Positions 22,658 to 33,480 of a stretch of 64,000 nt of DNA are shown piece by piece. The DNA lies in the NCBI GenBank assembly GCA_026936325.1, contig JAPTHN010000112.1:1-64000 (forward strand). Direction: 5' to 3'. Both the position numbers and the translations under genes were made by a program. Each line of letters starts with the position of its first letter. Position 1 is the stretch's first letter. The notes beneath the pieces were generated by a model. The model did no database searches. It had not been told where the DNA came from and was given only the letters and a program-made list of their open reading frames with translations. The stretch is from Platynereis dumerilii. Its lineage: Eukaryota > Annelida > Polychaeta > Phyllodocida > Nereididae.

Positions 22658-22832
22658 TTTTAAAGTTTTTTTTATTTTCCCTTAATTTGTATTTTAAATT
22701 TGTATTTTAACTTACATTGTTTTTAATCAGTTTTAAATATACTTCTATTTTATATTTATATATTTACAAATTTACATTTCATGCATGTACAAATCCAACT
22801 ATATTTTGGTTGCAAATAAATAATATTCTTCT

Positions 22833-23571
22833 TCATTATTAGGTTCACATTGATGTACTACACTAGCACTTCTATTAAATTAATTTTTAGGTCATATGGG
22901 CCAAATATTGAGGCGCTTGGTATACTGCTTACTGTGCTTTCATTCAGAACAAAAATTATTGAATTGCAAGAACCCCCCTTCACAACATATTTCCTCTTTT
23001 AATAAGTTGTCAAACAACTCAGATTGTATTGGGTAGTAGCTAGAGGAGGTACATACCAGAGGAAGGAGAAGCACATGCTAGGATGACCTTTGACCCCTGA
23101 AAGTCAACCCACTTACTTTCTGTATTAATTTTAATAATAGTTGGTTACAGTTGGCCACCAAAATATTTTTCACTGCCAATTTTAAAATATTGGAGAGACT
23201 GTATGATAAGTTTGAATGAGATTGGATAGGAAGGGGGGCCTTAGCAGGTGCTCGTAGGTTTTGGCAGAATTTTTGCAGGAAAATATGGCTTGCACTTTGC
23301 TAAAAATGATGTTGACAGGGGTTGGCCGGCATTCTCTCAGCCGGAATTTTCCGCGAGAATCTTTTGGAATTTTCCGGCATTGCAAAATCTCTCAAAATGG
23401 CATTTTCTGGCAAAATCTAAAAAAAAAGTGAATCATTGAATGGAAAACCAAGAATAACTGAACAAAAGGCAATGTTATAAAAAATCAATATGGCTTACTT
23501 GCAGCATTTATATCCAGTCTTAGACCATATGTACAATGTTCAGCAATCTTTTTGTGACTGTCTGTCTCTCC
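22833..23571. other. non-coding, nothing recognised
   Basis: No supported gene. The stretch 23235-23425 repeats words such as TTTTGGCA and TTTTCCGG but no clear repeat unit could be drawn. Confidence 0.4.
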
Positions 23572-23851
23572 CCCATGGGCACATCAACGTTGCATCAACG
23601 TAAAATGACGTCGCACTTTTAATCAAATGACATAGAATTGTATGGTTGAAATTATGTTGTCACAACGTTGTGAAGCTACGTCAAAGATAATTATGACGTT
23701 AGCTTGCGACGTTGTAGCAATGTTGATAAAAAAACCCCGACGTCGTGTTCATTTCGGGGCGACATAATCCCCACCATACGTATCTACGTGACCAATAGAC
23801 CAGCCCTCCACCAATTAGCAACGTCGGGGTTTATGTCGGGTGCCCACTGGG
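23572..23851. mobile_element. 280-bp MITE with CCCA(T/G)TGGGCAC ends
   Basis: The ends CCCATGGGCAC (23572) and the inverted CCCAGTGGGCAC (ending 23851) form short terminal inverted repeats. The inside is dense in ACGTTG, GACGT and CAACGT words. Elements with CCCA.TGGGCAC ends and ACGTTG-rich bodies are widespread in fish and marine invertebrates. No open frame; non-autonomous. Confidence 0.75.
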
Positions 23852-25260
23852 TCAGTATTGGTACATATGTTATTGCATAGTATCAATATCTGGGCTGATT
23901 TCAAGTAACACTAACTTCTTAATTCACTTTTGTTGGTCATTCTGACATAATATTATTATGTTAAGTAATCATCCACACAGCATTTTGGGCTACCTATGAC
24001 ACTACATATTGACTAAGCCATGACTGCTCATCATCAATATAAGTGGCTTTTTAAGCACTGCCTTTTTTGCTGATGGAGGACACCCTTTCCCATGAATCGT
24101 CAGCTGAGTTAGCTTTCATCACATTCCAAGCATTTAAGTTGCTTCTGAAACAGCAGAGGGGTGATAAGTATATTTTGGCTCAGACCTGGACGTATTTTTC
24201 TTTGATAATGATACATCAATTATAAAAATCGTCCAGTAGGATTCAGATCTGGAACAATATAGGGGGAACAGGGACACAGTGAATCAGCAAAGTTTAGTTT
24301 TACCATATGTCAATGAGTTACAACTTCAGTCCCAAAATGAATGGTGTCAGTAAAAGGTATAGATCTCCACTACACATGCACACTGTTAAAACAAAAACGC
24401 TGCTTTAGATCCTAGAGATATTGGACAAAAAAGGTCATGTGATTCACTGTGCCCCGCCAATTAATTCAGGGGCCACCAGCATGGCAAAATCTAGAAAATG
24501 GCTGCATTTTCCAACCCTGGTTGTTGTTGGGGTTGGATTCAATGGTCATCTCATTATGATCTTTCTTTCTTTTATCATAGGACCAAAACGCTTGGACTTG
24601 TGTATAATTTATCAATAAATACCATCTATAGGCAAGCAATAGATCTCAAATTTGACTAAATTTTAATAAAATGATAGAAATAACATTAAATTAACGAGTA
24701 ATTGCAGGTGTAAGGGCATGAAAATGTTGCTGTTGACTTTAATTCAATGCTGATGAAAAAAAAAGCAGTGGCCTGGTAGCATTAAAATGCAAAATATTAA
24801 TAGTAAAGTAGATTTCATAGTGATGTAGATTTCACTGGCAAGTTTCCAGCTGGAGGCTCACCTGCGTCTGACGACGGGCTGGTTTGATTTATTCCAGTAT
24901 CCAGAGGTGAAAGCAAGCCCTGATTTGGCAAAGTCACTGCGAAGCATTTTACAGATATAAATTCTGTTTGATTTGAATAGCAGTTTTACTGCAAATTTGA
25001 AATCTTGTCTCATTCATTTTTTGTTGTTCTTGTCATTATTAACATTCAGCAATTTATCATGAACATAACTGATAAAACAAAACGGAATAGATGTTGCTAT
25101 ACTTATTTACATCATGCATAATAAAGCTACTTCTTAAAAAGATAATTAATTTAATTTCTCATGACTGTGCACTGGTGCAGTGTGAGATTTTAAAATTCCT
25201 TTGCACAATTGAATTATTTCAAAATTATTAATAAAATATTATGTTGTAATCTGTTTTCAG
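23852..25260. other. probable intron or 5' flank of the cGAS-like gene
   Basis: It lies directly upstream of a clear 3' splice site, so at least its end is intron. No upstream coding exon could be recognised. A weak exon candidate after TTTATTCCAG at 24898 was seen but has no family signature. Confidence 0.4.
25247..25260 (+). promoter_or_regulatory. 3' splice site of the cGAS-like exon
   Basis: TAATCTGTTTTCAG: a pyrimidine tract ending in CAG, followed by GAAACAGAAATGG. The exon therefore starts at 25261. Confidence 0.75.
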
Positions 25261-27051
25261 GAAACAGAAATGGAAGGACTCCTGAAGAGATTGATCAAGT
25301 TGCACAAGCACATGAGAGATCAACTGGAAAGTAGAAGGACAAGTGAGGAGATAATTGCTGAACTGAAGCAGATGGAGATGGATGTGGAGATGGAAGTGGA
25401 GAGGATAAGGGATCTGAAGAGCAAAGGTTGTGGGGAATGCATCATACGGTTAACTAGGACAAAGGACTTTGAATGGTTAGTTGAGGAGCACATTGAGATA
25501 AGGAATGACAGGATTCTAGGGATTTCAGGAGGCATATTGCAAGTCATGATTGTTGAAGACAATGCTCAGGAGATCTATTCTATTTTACTGAAGCATAAGA
25601 CATACAAAGAAGGGCGAAAAGAGGCAGTGAACTACTATGCTCTGTTTGATGTGCTCAAATGGTGTCTTGACAATGGTGCTCATCCTACAATTGATGAAAT
25701 CCGTGAAATATCCTTGCTGACTGTAGAAGAGTGCACAACATACGAAGCCCTGTCGGCCACTTTCCAGGTATTGAAACAGCTTATTGGTGTATACAGAAAA
25801 CAAGGAAACACTGACCCCATGGAAAAAATATACCTGAATCCAATGCAAGGCATATGGTGTGTCAAGGAGGATCTCAGAGCAGCTGCTGGGGAAGTCATCA
25901 CAGGAGCTTATGGCACACTTAGTAATTGCATGAAATCAAAAAGTGTGATTAACATGCTCCTGTTTGTAAGCAAGGAAGATAGTGAGGATAGCATCAAGGA
26001 ATGCTTTGAGGAAGCTGATGCACTTCTGCAGAGAGACATGAGAGACCCACCTGTTACTAAATGGATTAAAGAAGAGCAGGAGAAAGAGCTGAGATGGACA
26101 TTGATCAAGAGGAATGACAACTGGCTCAGGAGGAGTGTGCTGCACTTGGCTGCCATCTTCTGTCATGATGAAAAAGTATTGAACTGCATTCCAAAAGAAC
26201 TGATTGAAGGACAAATTGGCGCTAAAGACCTCAATGGTTGCACTCCCTTGGACCTGGCACACCTGCATGGCAACACATCTGCCATTATGATTTTGCAACC
26301 TCAGAATGCAGGATTATGTGCAGATTCATTAAAAAAATGTTCTGGATATTCTGACCCATTCCATGACAGACACTTTAGAAATTGCTGTTTGAACATTTTG
26401 AAAACAAATTCTTCTGTTTTTGAGCAAATGAAAAAAATGCTTGTCTTACCCATCCATGAACGTATAGCCATAGAAAATAATTTGGAGGAGCTGTTTAGAA
26501 GGATGGTGGAAAATGATGGATTCTTGGATGCTGAAATAGTCATGGGGGGGAGTGTGAGGGAGAAGCTGAAGGTTGGCAGATGGGATGAGTTTGATCTGCA
26601 GATATGCACCAAAATACCGCCAAAAAATGAACCCTTTGCTTGTCTGAAAACGCATGAGTACCTTGTCAAGAGGCTGGCTGAGGTTGACAAGAACGGGATT
26701 TCTTTGCTTTGTGTGTCAGTTGGGAATCCGTGGAAGTTCATATGGGAAGGAGAAGGCAGTTGCAGAGGTCTGGAGATATCTGTTGATGTTGTGCCTATCT
26801 GTGTTTGGGGTGACAAATTGATAAAAGAAGACAGACGGAGATTGATCGACTATACAATGAGAACAAGGAACAGACAGGGATTGATAATAGATGAGGCTCC
26901 TGCTCACCCTCATCAGAGTCACATGAAATGGAGGGATTTGAAGGATGAACCATCCTGGAATGTCACCAAATGCAGATATGAATGGGACATCCTTGACAAC
27001 CTTCCGCCTGGCTGTCGCTTTGGAATCCTCATCTCCAAGGCGTTGTTAGAG
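25261..27051 (+). CDS. ankyrin plus cGAS-like/Mab-21 nucleotidyltransferase, one exon (partial gene)
   Basis: A host gene exon. Reading from the ATG at 25270 (good Kozak context: G at -3, G at +4) it gives 594 codons up to the splice donor. Residues 1-50 are a charged coiled coil; 70-160 may hold degenerate ankyrin units; 287-341 hold two ankyrin-like repeats (VLHLAA and NGCTPLDLAHLHGN). From about 395 begins a Mab-21/cGAS nucleotidyltransferase core: GGS at 426-428, E440 and D442 in DEFDLQI, and a third acid D506 in VDVVPI. All three metal-binding acids are present, so an active cGAS-like receptor making a nucleotide second messenger is possible. The helical second half of the Mab-21 domain is missing and must lie on later exons. 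The upstream frame is also open (GAA ACA GAA ATG), so the true start could be on an earlier exon. Substrate and ligand cannot be read. Confidence 0.88.
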
Positions 27052-27060
27052 GTATTTAAT
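27052..27060 (+). promoter_or_regulatory. 5' splice site of the cGAS-like exon
   Basis: The exon ends in GAG at 27049-27051 (phase 0) and is followed by GTATTTAAT. The protein similarity to the Mab-21 family stops at this point, and the frame ends 11 codons further on at a stop, which supports a splice rather than a true C-terminus. Confidence 0.7.
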
Positions 27061-27210
27061 TATTGTATGCAAAATTATGCATTATAAGTCTAGTATTCTA
27101 GTTCAAGTAATCAAATGAATATTTTTGACCATTATTAAAAATCCAATTATGAAAATGACTTTTTTTAAAAATTCCACATAAACATATATAGTAAAAAAAA
27201 AAAAACAGTA

Positions 27211-27960
27211 CTCAGCCCCTATAGAATGTACTTGGATGAAATTTGGTACACATGTAGCCTGTATGGTCTAGTTTTGCCTTTTGATGGTCTGACTGATGGA
27301 AATTTTGTAATTTTTGAAAAATTGAGAAAAATAGAATAAAACTTTTTTTTTTTTCCGGGCTAGGATTCAGCCCCTATTGCATGCACATGAATGAAAATTG
27401 GTACACATGTAGCCTGTATGGTCTAGTTGTGCCTTTTGATGGTCTCATGGATGGATATTTTGTACTTTTTGAAATATTGACAAAAATAAAAAAATAAATT
27501 TTTTTTTCATTTCCGGGCTACGACTCAGCCTCTGTTACATGTACATGGATGAAATTTTTTACATATGTAGCCTATATGGTCCAGTTGTGCCTTTTGATGG
27601 TCTGATTGATTGATATTCTATACTTTTTGAAATATTGATAAGAATCTATTAATTTTTTTTTTTTCATTTGGGCCAAAACTTGGCAACAATAACATGTAAA
27701 TGGAAATTTGTTACACATGTCACCAGTTTTGTCACCTTTATGATACATTTGTGTCTTTTGTGGGTGTGGAAATTCTATACATCTTGTTATTATTTTTTTG
27801 TTTCCAGGCCAAAACTTGGCCATCTTTGCATGTCCATAGATGAAAGTTTATATACATTCCCTATATAATATTTTAGTGCCTTTTGTTGGTCTGCTTGATA
27901 GTTAAAATTAATGCTTTTTGAAATATTCTGACTCATACCTCACAACTTATTCCTTGTTTA
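27211..27960. repeat. decaying tandem array, about 155-bp unit, about five copies
   Basis: Each unit runs TCAGCC...CATG...GATGAAA..TGGTACACATGTAGCC...GTGCCTTTTGATGGTCTG...TTTTTGAAATATTGA and a T run. Anchors fall near 27213, 27368, 27526, 27680 and 27816. The first three are close; the last two are diverged and shorter. It lies in the intron downstream of the cGAS-like exon. Confidence 0.85.
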
Positions 27961-29615
27961 AGCATGAAATTGGTCCATGTTATGTGTATACTGGTCTTGT
28001 AAGGTCTTTCTATCGTTCAACATACCCTGGCATGCAGGCGGGCGTATGGCAGGGCATATAGATAAATTCAGACCTAGATCTGGCTACTATTGCAAATATT
28101 ACATGCAATGTGGTTCACATCACTTTTATGGCGTAATGGTGTCCTTTTAAAATGTTGTTTTTTCGCTGAAGGTTTGCTGCTACGCAGCCTATGTTTTTAT
28201 TTGAGAATTTTGTGCATCGGCCGCTTCGTTTACAAGTTGCACTGCTTCTATTGGGGTTAGAGACTTATCGTTTGGAGCATTAGATGCGCCATGAAGAGTA
28301 CTATATATAGCCGGAGATTCAACTTGATACAGGAAACAGAAAATTTTCAAAGGCGATTTTCGGCAAGCAGGTCTTATTTCTCAAAAATTACTTTGTGATA
28401 TAAATAAATGTTTATATCAATTTCAAGTGTGGTAGGAAGGCTTGTCTATATCATCATATTGTTCCCAACTATTTTTGGAAATAAATGACAAAGAAATGAA
28501 AAATCCTATCTCATCAATTTTTTTTAGCGCCATGGTTTATAAAAAAAGTCAAAATTGTCAAAATCGAAACTTATATTCCGAGCCCCTTGGAAAGTCCTTT
28601 AATCTAAATATATCTCTTTGAAATTTTAATCACCTTTTCCATGAATGTGTCTTCTTTAATTTCATGTTTCATTGCATTATATGGGATGCGTGACCACTGA
28701 ATGGCAGGGCAAACTTCACAGTAAGAAAAATAAGAAAAAAAATTTAGTTTTTCAGGTTTGCGTTGACTGACTATCTGGAACATAATCCCAAATATTTTTT
28801 CTAAAAGGCTGGTAGCGACCACTTTGGTATACATATCCTCGCTATAAGCTATATTTTGGATCATTCTAAACTGTTTTTAAGAAATCCTATCTTGGAAAGT
28901 TCAAGAGTATCGAGCCACCTTAAGATGTTTTTTGAAATTACCAAAATTGTCCATGTTTTGAATATTGGCAGGTAGGGTGTTCCAGATTTTGGACTAATTC
29001 ATAGCTGAAAAAGGCAAATCTGATCTAAGAAAATTTGTAATAAGGTAATTCTGAAAATGTTATGACAGTCATTCATATTCACTATCACTACAGCCTGCTT
29101 GCATTCATATGTATATAATATTCACCTACGGATCACCCGAGGGTTTTAGCCCAATGCGTGATTAAATTATATTCCTGATCCCATGGTGAATATCTGGCTT
29201 ATACCATGAGACAACCACTCAAACAGTCAAACATGAGACAATAAGTGGACAACAAAGAATGTGTGATTTATTGCAGTGAAAAATAGGCTTGTGATTGGCT
29301 GACAGAGGCGTTGAATGGTAAAGGGTCATAGCCAACTTTTTTGTGCCCTCATATCCTTGATTCACCAACTGCTCAGCCATTGGCAGTTTATTAGCTTATT
29401 CCAACTATGAGGAAAGATTATGGTGTTATTGTGCAGTCAAGGGCAAGTGATTTTAAGGATTAGCCTAATTATGGTATTTCTTGACCAGGACCAGTCTAGA
29501 GCATTTTACGTTTTATATATACCTATAATTTTGTTTCACCAAAGTTTTGACGTGTAACAATACAGGTAGGCCTACAGTGCAGTTAAGTACTTGGTTATAA
29601 AGTGTATAATCTGCA
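27961..29615. other. intronic or intergenic, no later exon recognised
   Basis: No exon carrying the rest of the Mab-21 domain was found here. The word GCAGCCTATGTTTT at 28185-28198 recurs at 38183-38196. A TATATATAG word lies near 28304 but no gene follows it. Confidence 0.35.
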
Positions 29616-30292
29616 TTGTGTTCATCAGCCACACATCTGTCTAATATCGCCATCCCAAATTCGAAAGTGGAGAAAGATCTTGGAATTATGATCGACGATC
29701 AGTTGAACTTCAAAGAGCATATCGGGAACTGTATCAAGAAAGCTTCCAGAAATATGGGGTTAATTAGAAGGACTTTCACTCATTTGGATAAAGAAATCTT
29801 CATACCCTTGTACACCAGTTTGGTGAGAAGCCACCTGGAGTATGGGCAGTCCATGTGGAACCCGCATGTCAAGGTTGACATCATGAGGCTCGAGGCGGTC
29901 CAAAGGAATGCTACAAGGCAGATTGGTGTGTTAAAAGGCATGTCTTACCAGGATCGACTTAAGTCACTGAATCTGCCTAGCCTAGCCTGTCGCCGGGACC
30001 AAGGTGATATGATCGAAGTTTATAAGATCCTACACGGATCTACGACGGACAGTGTGTGCCTTCCCTTCAACTGACAGAGACCTCAACAAGGGGGCATTCG
30101 TTAAAGCTTTTCAAAAGGAGGACCTCGTCTCTAAACATACGGAAGTACTTTTTCACAAATAGAATTGTTGATCTGTGGAATTCACTGCCAGCGTCTGTTG
30201 TTGAAGCAGAGTCACTCAACGCCTTAAAAAACAGGATTGATAAGCATTGGAGGTCTACTGGGAAAATGTACTGCATTGAGGGACTACTATGA
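29616..30292 (+). pseudogene. LINE RT C-terminal region
   Basis: Two overlapping frames (29616-30074 and 30056-30292) read the end of a CR1/L2/Rex1-like reverse transcriptase, so one frameshift separates them. The palm and endonuclease are missing. Confidence 0.82.
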
Positions 30293-30317
30293 GCCGCGTA
30301 ACTAAAGATGTTTATGA

Positions 30318-30357
30318 TACAGGGTTGATATGGGAGGCAGCAGTAGCGGCCCTGTTT
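30318..30357 (+). repeat. 3' UTR motif copy 1
   Basis: GGCAGCAGTAGCGGCCC at 30336-30352. The flanks ACAGGG and CCCTGT can pair around it. Confidence 0.75.
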
Positions 30358-30589
30358 TCAGTCTGCAGCAAATTTTATTTTATAGTTTTTAGCCACAAAC
30401 CCAAGAAACTGCACGAGCAGCACCTAAATGAAAAAAAATATGCAAAAAGTAACAATAAATGAATAAAAAATTAAAATACTACAAAATCAATTGACACCAG
30501 TTCAGAAAAATGACACTATTTATTTATTTATTTATATTTATTTGGAGGTGCTAATTCTGGGCGATAGGTCAGTCGCTATATCACATAGT

Positions 30590-30622
30590 GAAGGAGAAGG
30601 AGGCAGCAGTAGCGGCCCCTTC
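30590..30622 (+). repeat. 3' UTR motif copy 2
   Basis: GGCAGCAGTAGCGGCCC at 30602-30618. The flanks GAAGG and CCTTC can pair around it. Confidence 0.8.
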
Positions 30623-30640
30623 CATTTGCTTGTGATTAGT

Positions 30641-30670
30641 CAAATGAGGAAGCAGTAGCGGCCCATTTGA
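30641..30670 (+). repeat. 3' UTR motif copy 3
   Basis: GGAAGCAGTAGCGGCCC at 30648-30664. The flanks CAAATG and CATTTG pair perfectly around it. Confidence 0.8.
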
Positions 30671-30740
30671 CACAAACAAATCTACGAATAGCTGGCTCTA
30701 TTTGCCAACAAACTGTACATAGCGTTCTTTTTATATAACT

Positions 30741-30770
30741 GGAGAGGAGGCAGCAGTAGCGGCCCCTCCC
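30741..30770 (+). repeat. 3' UTR motif copy 4
   Basis: GGCAGCAGTAGCGGCCC at 30749-30765. The flanks GGAGAGG and CCCTCC can pair around it. Confidence 0.78.
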
Positions 30771-30906
30771 TGTGCTTTTACAGAAGAGGATTTTAAAAAG
30801 TTTTTACCGCCTGACAGCGTACTTGCAACTAAAACTATTAATTGGTTTTGGACAAAGAGGACTTATGTCCTGCGCCCACGATTACTTATACTTATACTTA
30901 TACTTA

Positions 30907-32395
30907 ACTCTTTAATGTACAAAGAATCCACCAGAAACTGCACCTGAGGATCTGAGGGCATAGGCGTATGGGAGGGGGGGGGGGTAAGGGGGCAAAAGGA
31001 AGGGGGATATTTGGAAAGTTCAGTTTCGCCAGCAATTATATACATTTCGGTGCTATTGAGCATGTAGAATATAGGATAAAATGGATAAGTCGAAAATAAT
31101 ATTGATGTGTTTTCACTTCCTGCGTTTACAGTCGCACTCTTCCTGCCTCTTAAAATATTCTGAATCAATGAAAATAGTAAATCATTACAGTAAATGAAAT
31201 TAAAAAAAGCACTGGAATGTTCCTTGTGAGGTCACACCCCTATTCTGCAATGTTTTTCTGTATTTGTTTCAACGCAATGGATAGGGCCTGTTGTGAGGTC
31301 ACTTATGTACACTAGCTGCTGAATGCAAGTACCTAGTCGTCATTCATCTTCTGTAAGTACAATGTAATTGATTGGAGCAGTCACTTGAACCAGTAAAATG
31401 AAGCAGTCAATTTGTTATCCCCTCCCAGTCAATTTTTTTTTTTAATTATCATTATTGTTTTCACAGCAATCTGTTTTTTTTAGACATTGCTTTCTCGGTA
31501 AAACTGTGAGTGGTATGACATTTCAAACGGCTTTTCCTGCTTACATTGCAAGTATAGGATATGACCTCACAAACTGCTAATGACTAGATTTACCCATGAT
31601 TTGGGGCAGGACTATAACGAGGAATAATTGGCCCCCCCCCTCTACCTGCATTAGCATCTGGCCCCGTGTTGCATGCTGAGCATTTGAAATTGCATTTGAG
31701 TAATCAATTGTAAAATGAGGGTAAGATGAGGAAGGTACTATGAGTAGAAGTGGTTGAGCCAGGTAGGAGTGAAGAGCAGTAGGTGAGAGTGAAGTGTGTG
31801 GATGTTTTTGGCGGGAAGGCAGACGGTGGCACCAGTCCTAAACGTGAGCAATAGCGGAACTACGATGAAGATGAATGCGCCCCTGGTGGGGAACAACAGC
31901 AGAGGCAGGAAACGTAAATAAGGGAGCTGCTTTACTGTTATTTGCTGTTATCAGAAGGCCAGGATAGATCAATGAGGATAGGTGGACAGTTTAGGTGAGT
32001 AAGTGGCATTGCTCGGGGAGGCGTTTTTAGTTGTTGCAGGTGTGAGCATGTCACCTATGATTTTTGCATCTTATACCAGGCAGGGATGACATGGCAGGCA
32101 TATGGATGGGCCCTCACAAGAAACGTAACAGTGCTTTTTTGTAAGCACTCGTTTTTCTTCAACCATAGGCGTAAAAGTGGCAATCTTTTCAGGGCCGTCT
32201 CTTAAAATGCAGTTATGTAACACAATCTGTGATTTCACAGTCTTAGCATTAATTAAACTACACAATTGAAAAACAAACAGTTGCGGAAACAATAATTACT
32301 GATATTATTGCACATAATGTAATCTACATTTTTTCGTTATAAACATATCTTCATGAATTTGTCTGTCTTTCAATCAATCGAAGTACCTGTTGATG
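30907..32395. other. non-coding, nothing recognised
   Basis: No supported gene. G and C runs occur at 30974-30983 and 31632-31641. Confidence 0.4.
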
Positions 32396-32400
32396 CATCT

Positions 32401-33102
32401 CTGCCCTACTTTGACAAAAGGGATTGGATGACAAATGGCATTTTAACTTTTTTTTTTGGCTCAGAATTTTCTATAAACCAAGATCTATATGACTATAAAA
32501 TTTCTTGGTCATCACATACATATTTTGTTGTAGTCAGATTTTAAAAAGGCATTAACTTTACAAAAATACTTTGACAAAAGGCATTATCTGACGATGAAAG
32601 GTAACTATCGGATGGAGAAAGGCATTATCTGGCCACTATCAGATGACAAAAGGGATTAAATCAGCATTACTCTGACAAAAGGCATTATGTTCAGTATTTT
32701 TATTACTTGCTATCAATCCAATTATACCTCATAAATCTGTCTGCCATGTGAGCCATATAAAAGGAATTTACAAAAGGTCTAATAATATTTTTTCCATTTT
32801 GGCACCATGTATGTCTTATATCTTATCATAATAGAAGTTAATGCCTTTTGTCATCCTTGCTCCAATTTTGAAACTGTGACAAAAGGCATTAACTTCTATT
32901 AGAAGACTATAAATTCAGCAAAAAACGACAAAATAAATATTTCTGGAAAAATTCTGATAAACCTGCCTTAATTTGACAATGCAACAGGATACCTATGTTC
33001 AATACCCTTTATGGGGTCATTCATTGAAAATATAGCAGCGTTTTTGGGCTCTCCTGAAATGTAGCTATTTTGGAGGTAATGCCTTTTGTCAAAGTAGGGC
33101 AG
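32401..33102. mobile_element. 702-bp TIR element with internal repeats and 5-bp duplication
   Basis: The ends CTGCCCTACTTTGACAAAAG (32401) and its inverted copy (ending 33102) match over about 26 bases with one or two differences. CATCT flanks both sides (32396-32400 and 33103-33107), a 5-bp target duplication. The word TGACAAAAGGSATTA recurs at about 32412, 32571, 32646, 32674 and 32879 forward and near 32841 and 33079 inverted. No transposase frame, so it is non-autonomous. Confidence 0.88.
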
Positions 33103-33480
33103 CATCTCTCTCTCTTATTGCATTTAAGTGCGACATACTCTGACATAGTGGCACATCCCCACCCCCAATGCTATCGATCCATGCTGTCTATCTAACATTT
33201 CTTTGGAATGACACTCTAAGCCATATAAACATCACATTTCTTGGAGTTGACAAGAAGTTTGATCAAATTTGTAAATAAATGAACTAAACCTTGAATGGAG
33301 AATTGGTATTCCTTTGATTTATTTTGAAATAATTGCTTAGTAATCGACTGATCCCTGAAACAATACAAAGCCATGGATCAGTAATATCATGCCAAATCAT
33401 AAGAAGAAAGAATGAAAAGAAGAATCCTATGATACCAGTGGCGTCAGTTCCTATGGCTGGTGGGGCAGATGCCCCACCAC
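33103..33480. other. short spacer with a fragment of a dispersed repeat
   Basis: The stretch 33435-33480 (AGTGGCGTCAG...GGTGGGGCAGATGCCCCACC) contains a GGGGCA/TGCCCC inverted pair and looks like the end of a dispersed repeat that abuts the LINE. Nothing else is recognised. Confidence 0.4.

Larger units (their letters stand above)
21262..22832 (+). mobile_element. 5'-truncated CR1/L2-like LINE, copy 1
   Basis: The plus strand reads an RT from the segment NKATGPD through RPISLTPIVSKVFES, DYSKAFDLINH, GGVPQGTLSGP and the YVDD box to the thumb and C-terminal region, ending at 22657. The frame is broken at least twice: a TAG at 21338-21340 with a frame change shortly after, and a frame change near 21880-21930. 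The endonuclease is absent. The 3' UTR is AT-rich and ends near 22832 in a short TTC-rich run after AATAAATAA. A copy of the same subfamily lies at 38193-38970. Confidence 0.85.
29616..30906 (+). mobile_element. 5'-truncated CR1/L2-type LINE tail with structured 3' UTR
   Basis: The plus strand holds the last part of an RT: EKDLGIMIDDQLNFKEHI, HLEYGQSMWNPH, RLEAVQRNATRQI and, after a frame change near 30056-30074, the final WNSLPASVVEAESLNALKNRIDKHW segment. The stop is at 30290-30292. The 600-base 3' UTR has four copies of a 17-base motif in hairpins (listed apart), a small GGACTTATGTCC hairpin near 30860, and ends in tandem ACTTAT units (30885-30906), the kind of tail typical of CR1/L2 LINEs. 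Confidence 0.87.

Noticed and set aside
24898-24960. Possible upstream exon after TTTATTCCAG
   Set aside because: The text after it has no coding signature that joins to the cGAS-like exon, and the donor is weak.
25261-27087. The 605-codon frame as a complete single-exon gene
   Set aside because: The Mab-21 similarity ends at GAG/GTATTT and the helical half of the domain is missing; the last 11 codons look like intron read-through.
28295-28330. TATATATAG as a core promoter
   Set aside because: No gene follows it, and such words are common in AT-rich DNA.
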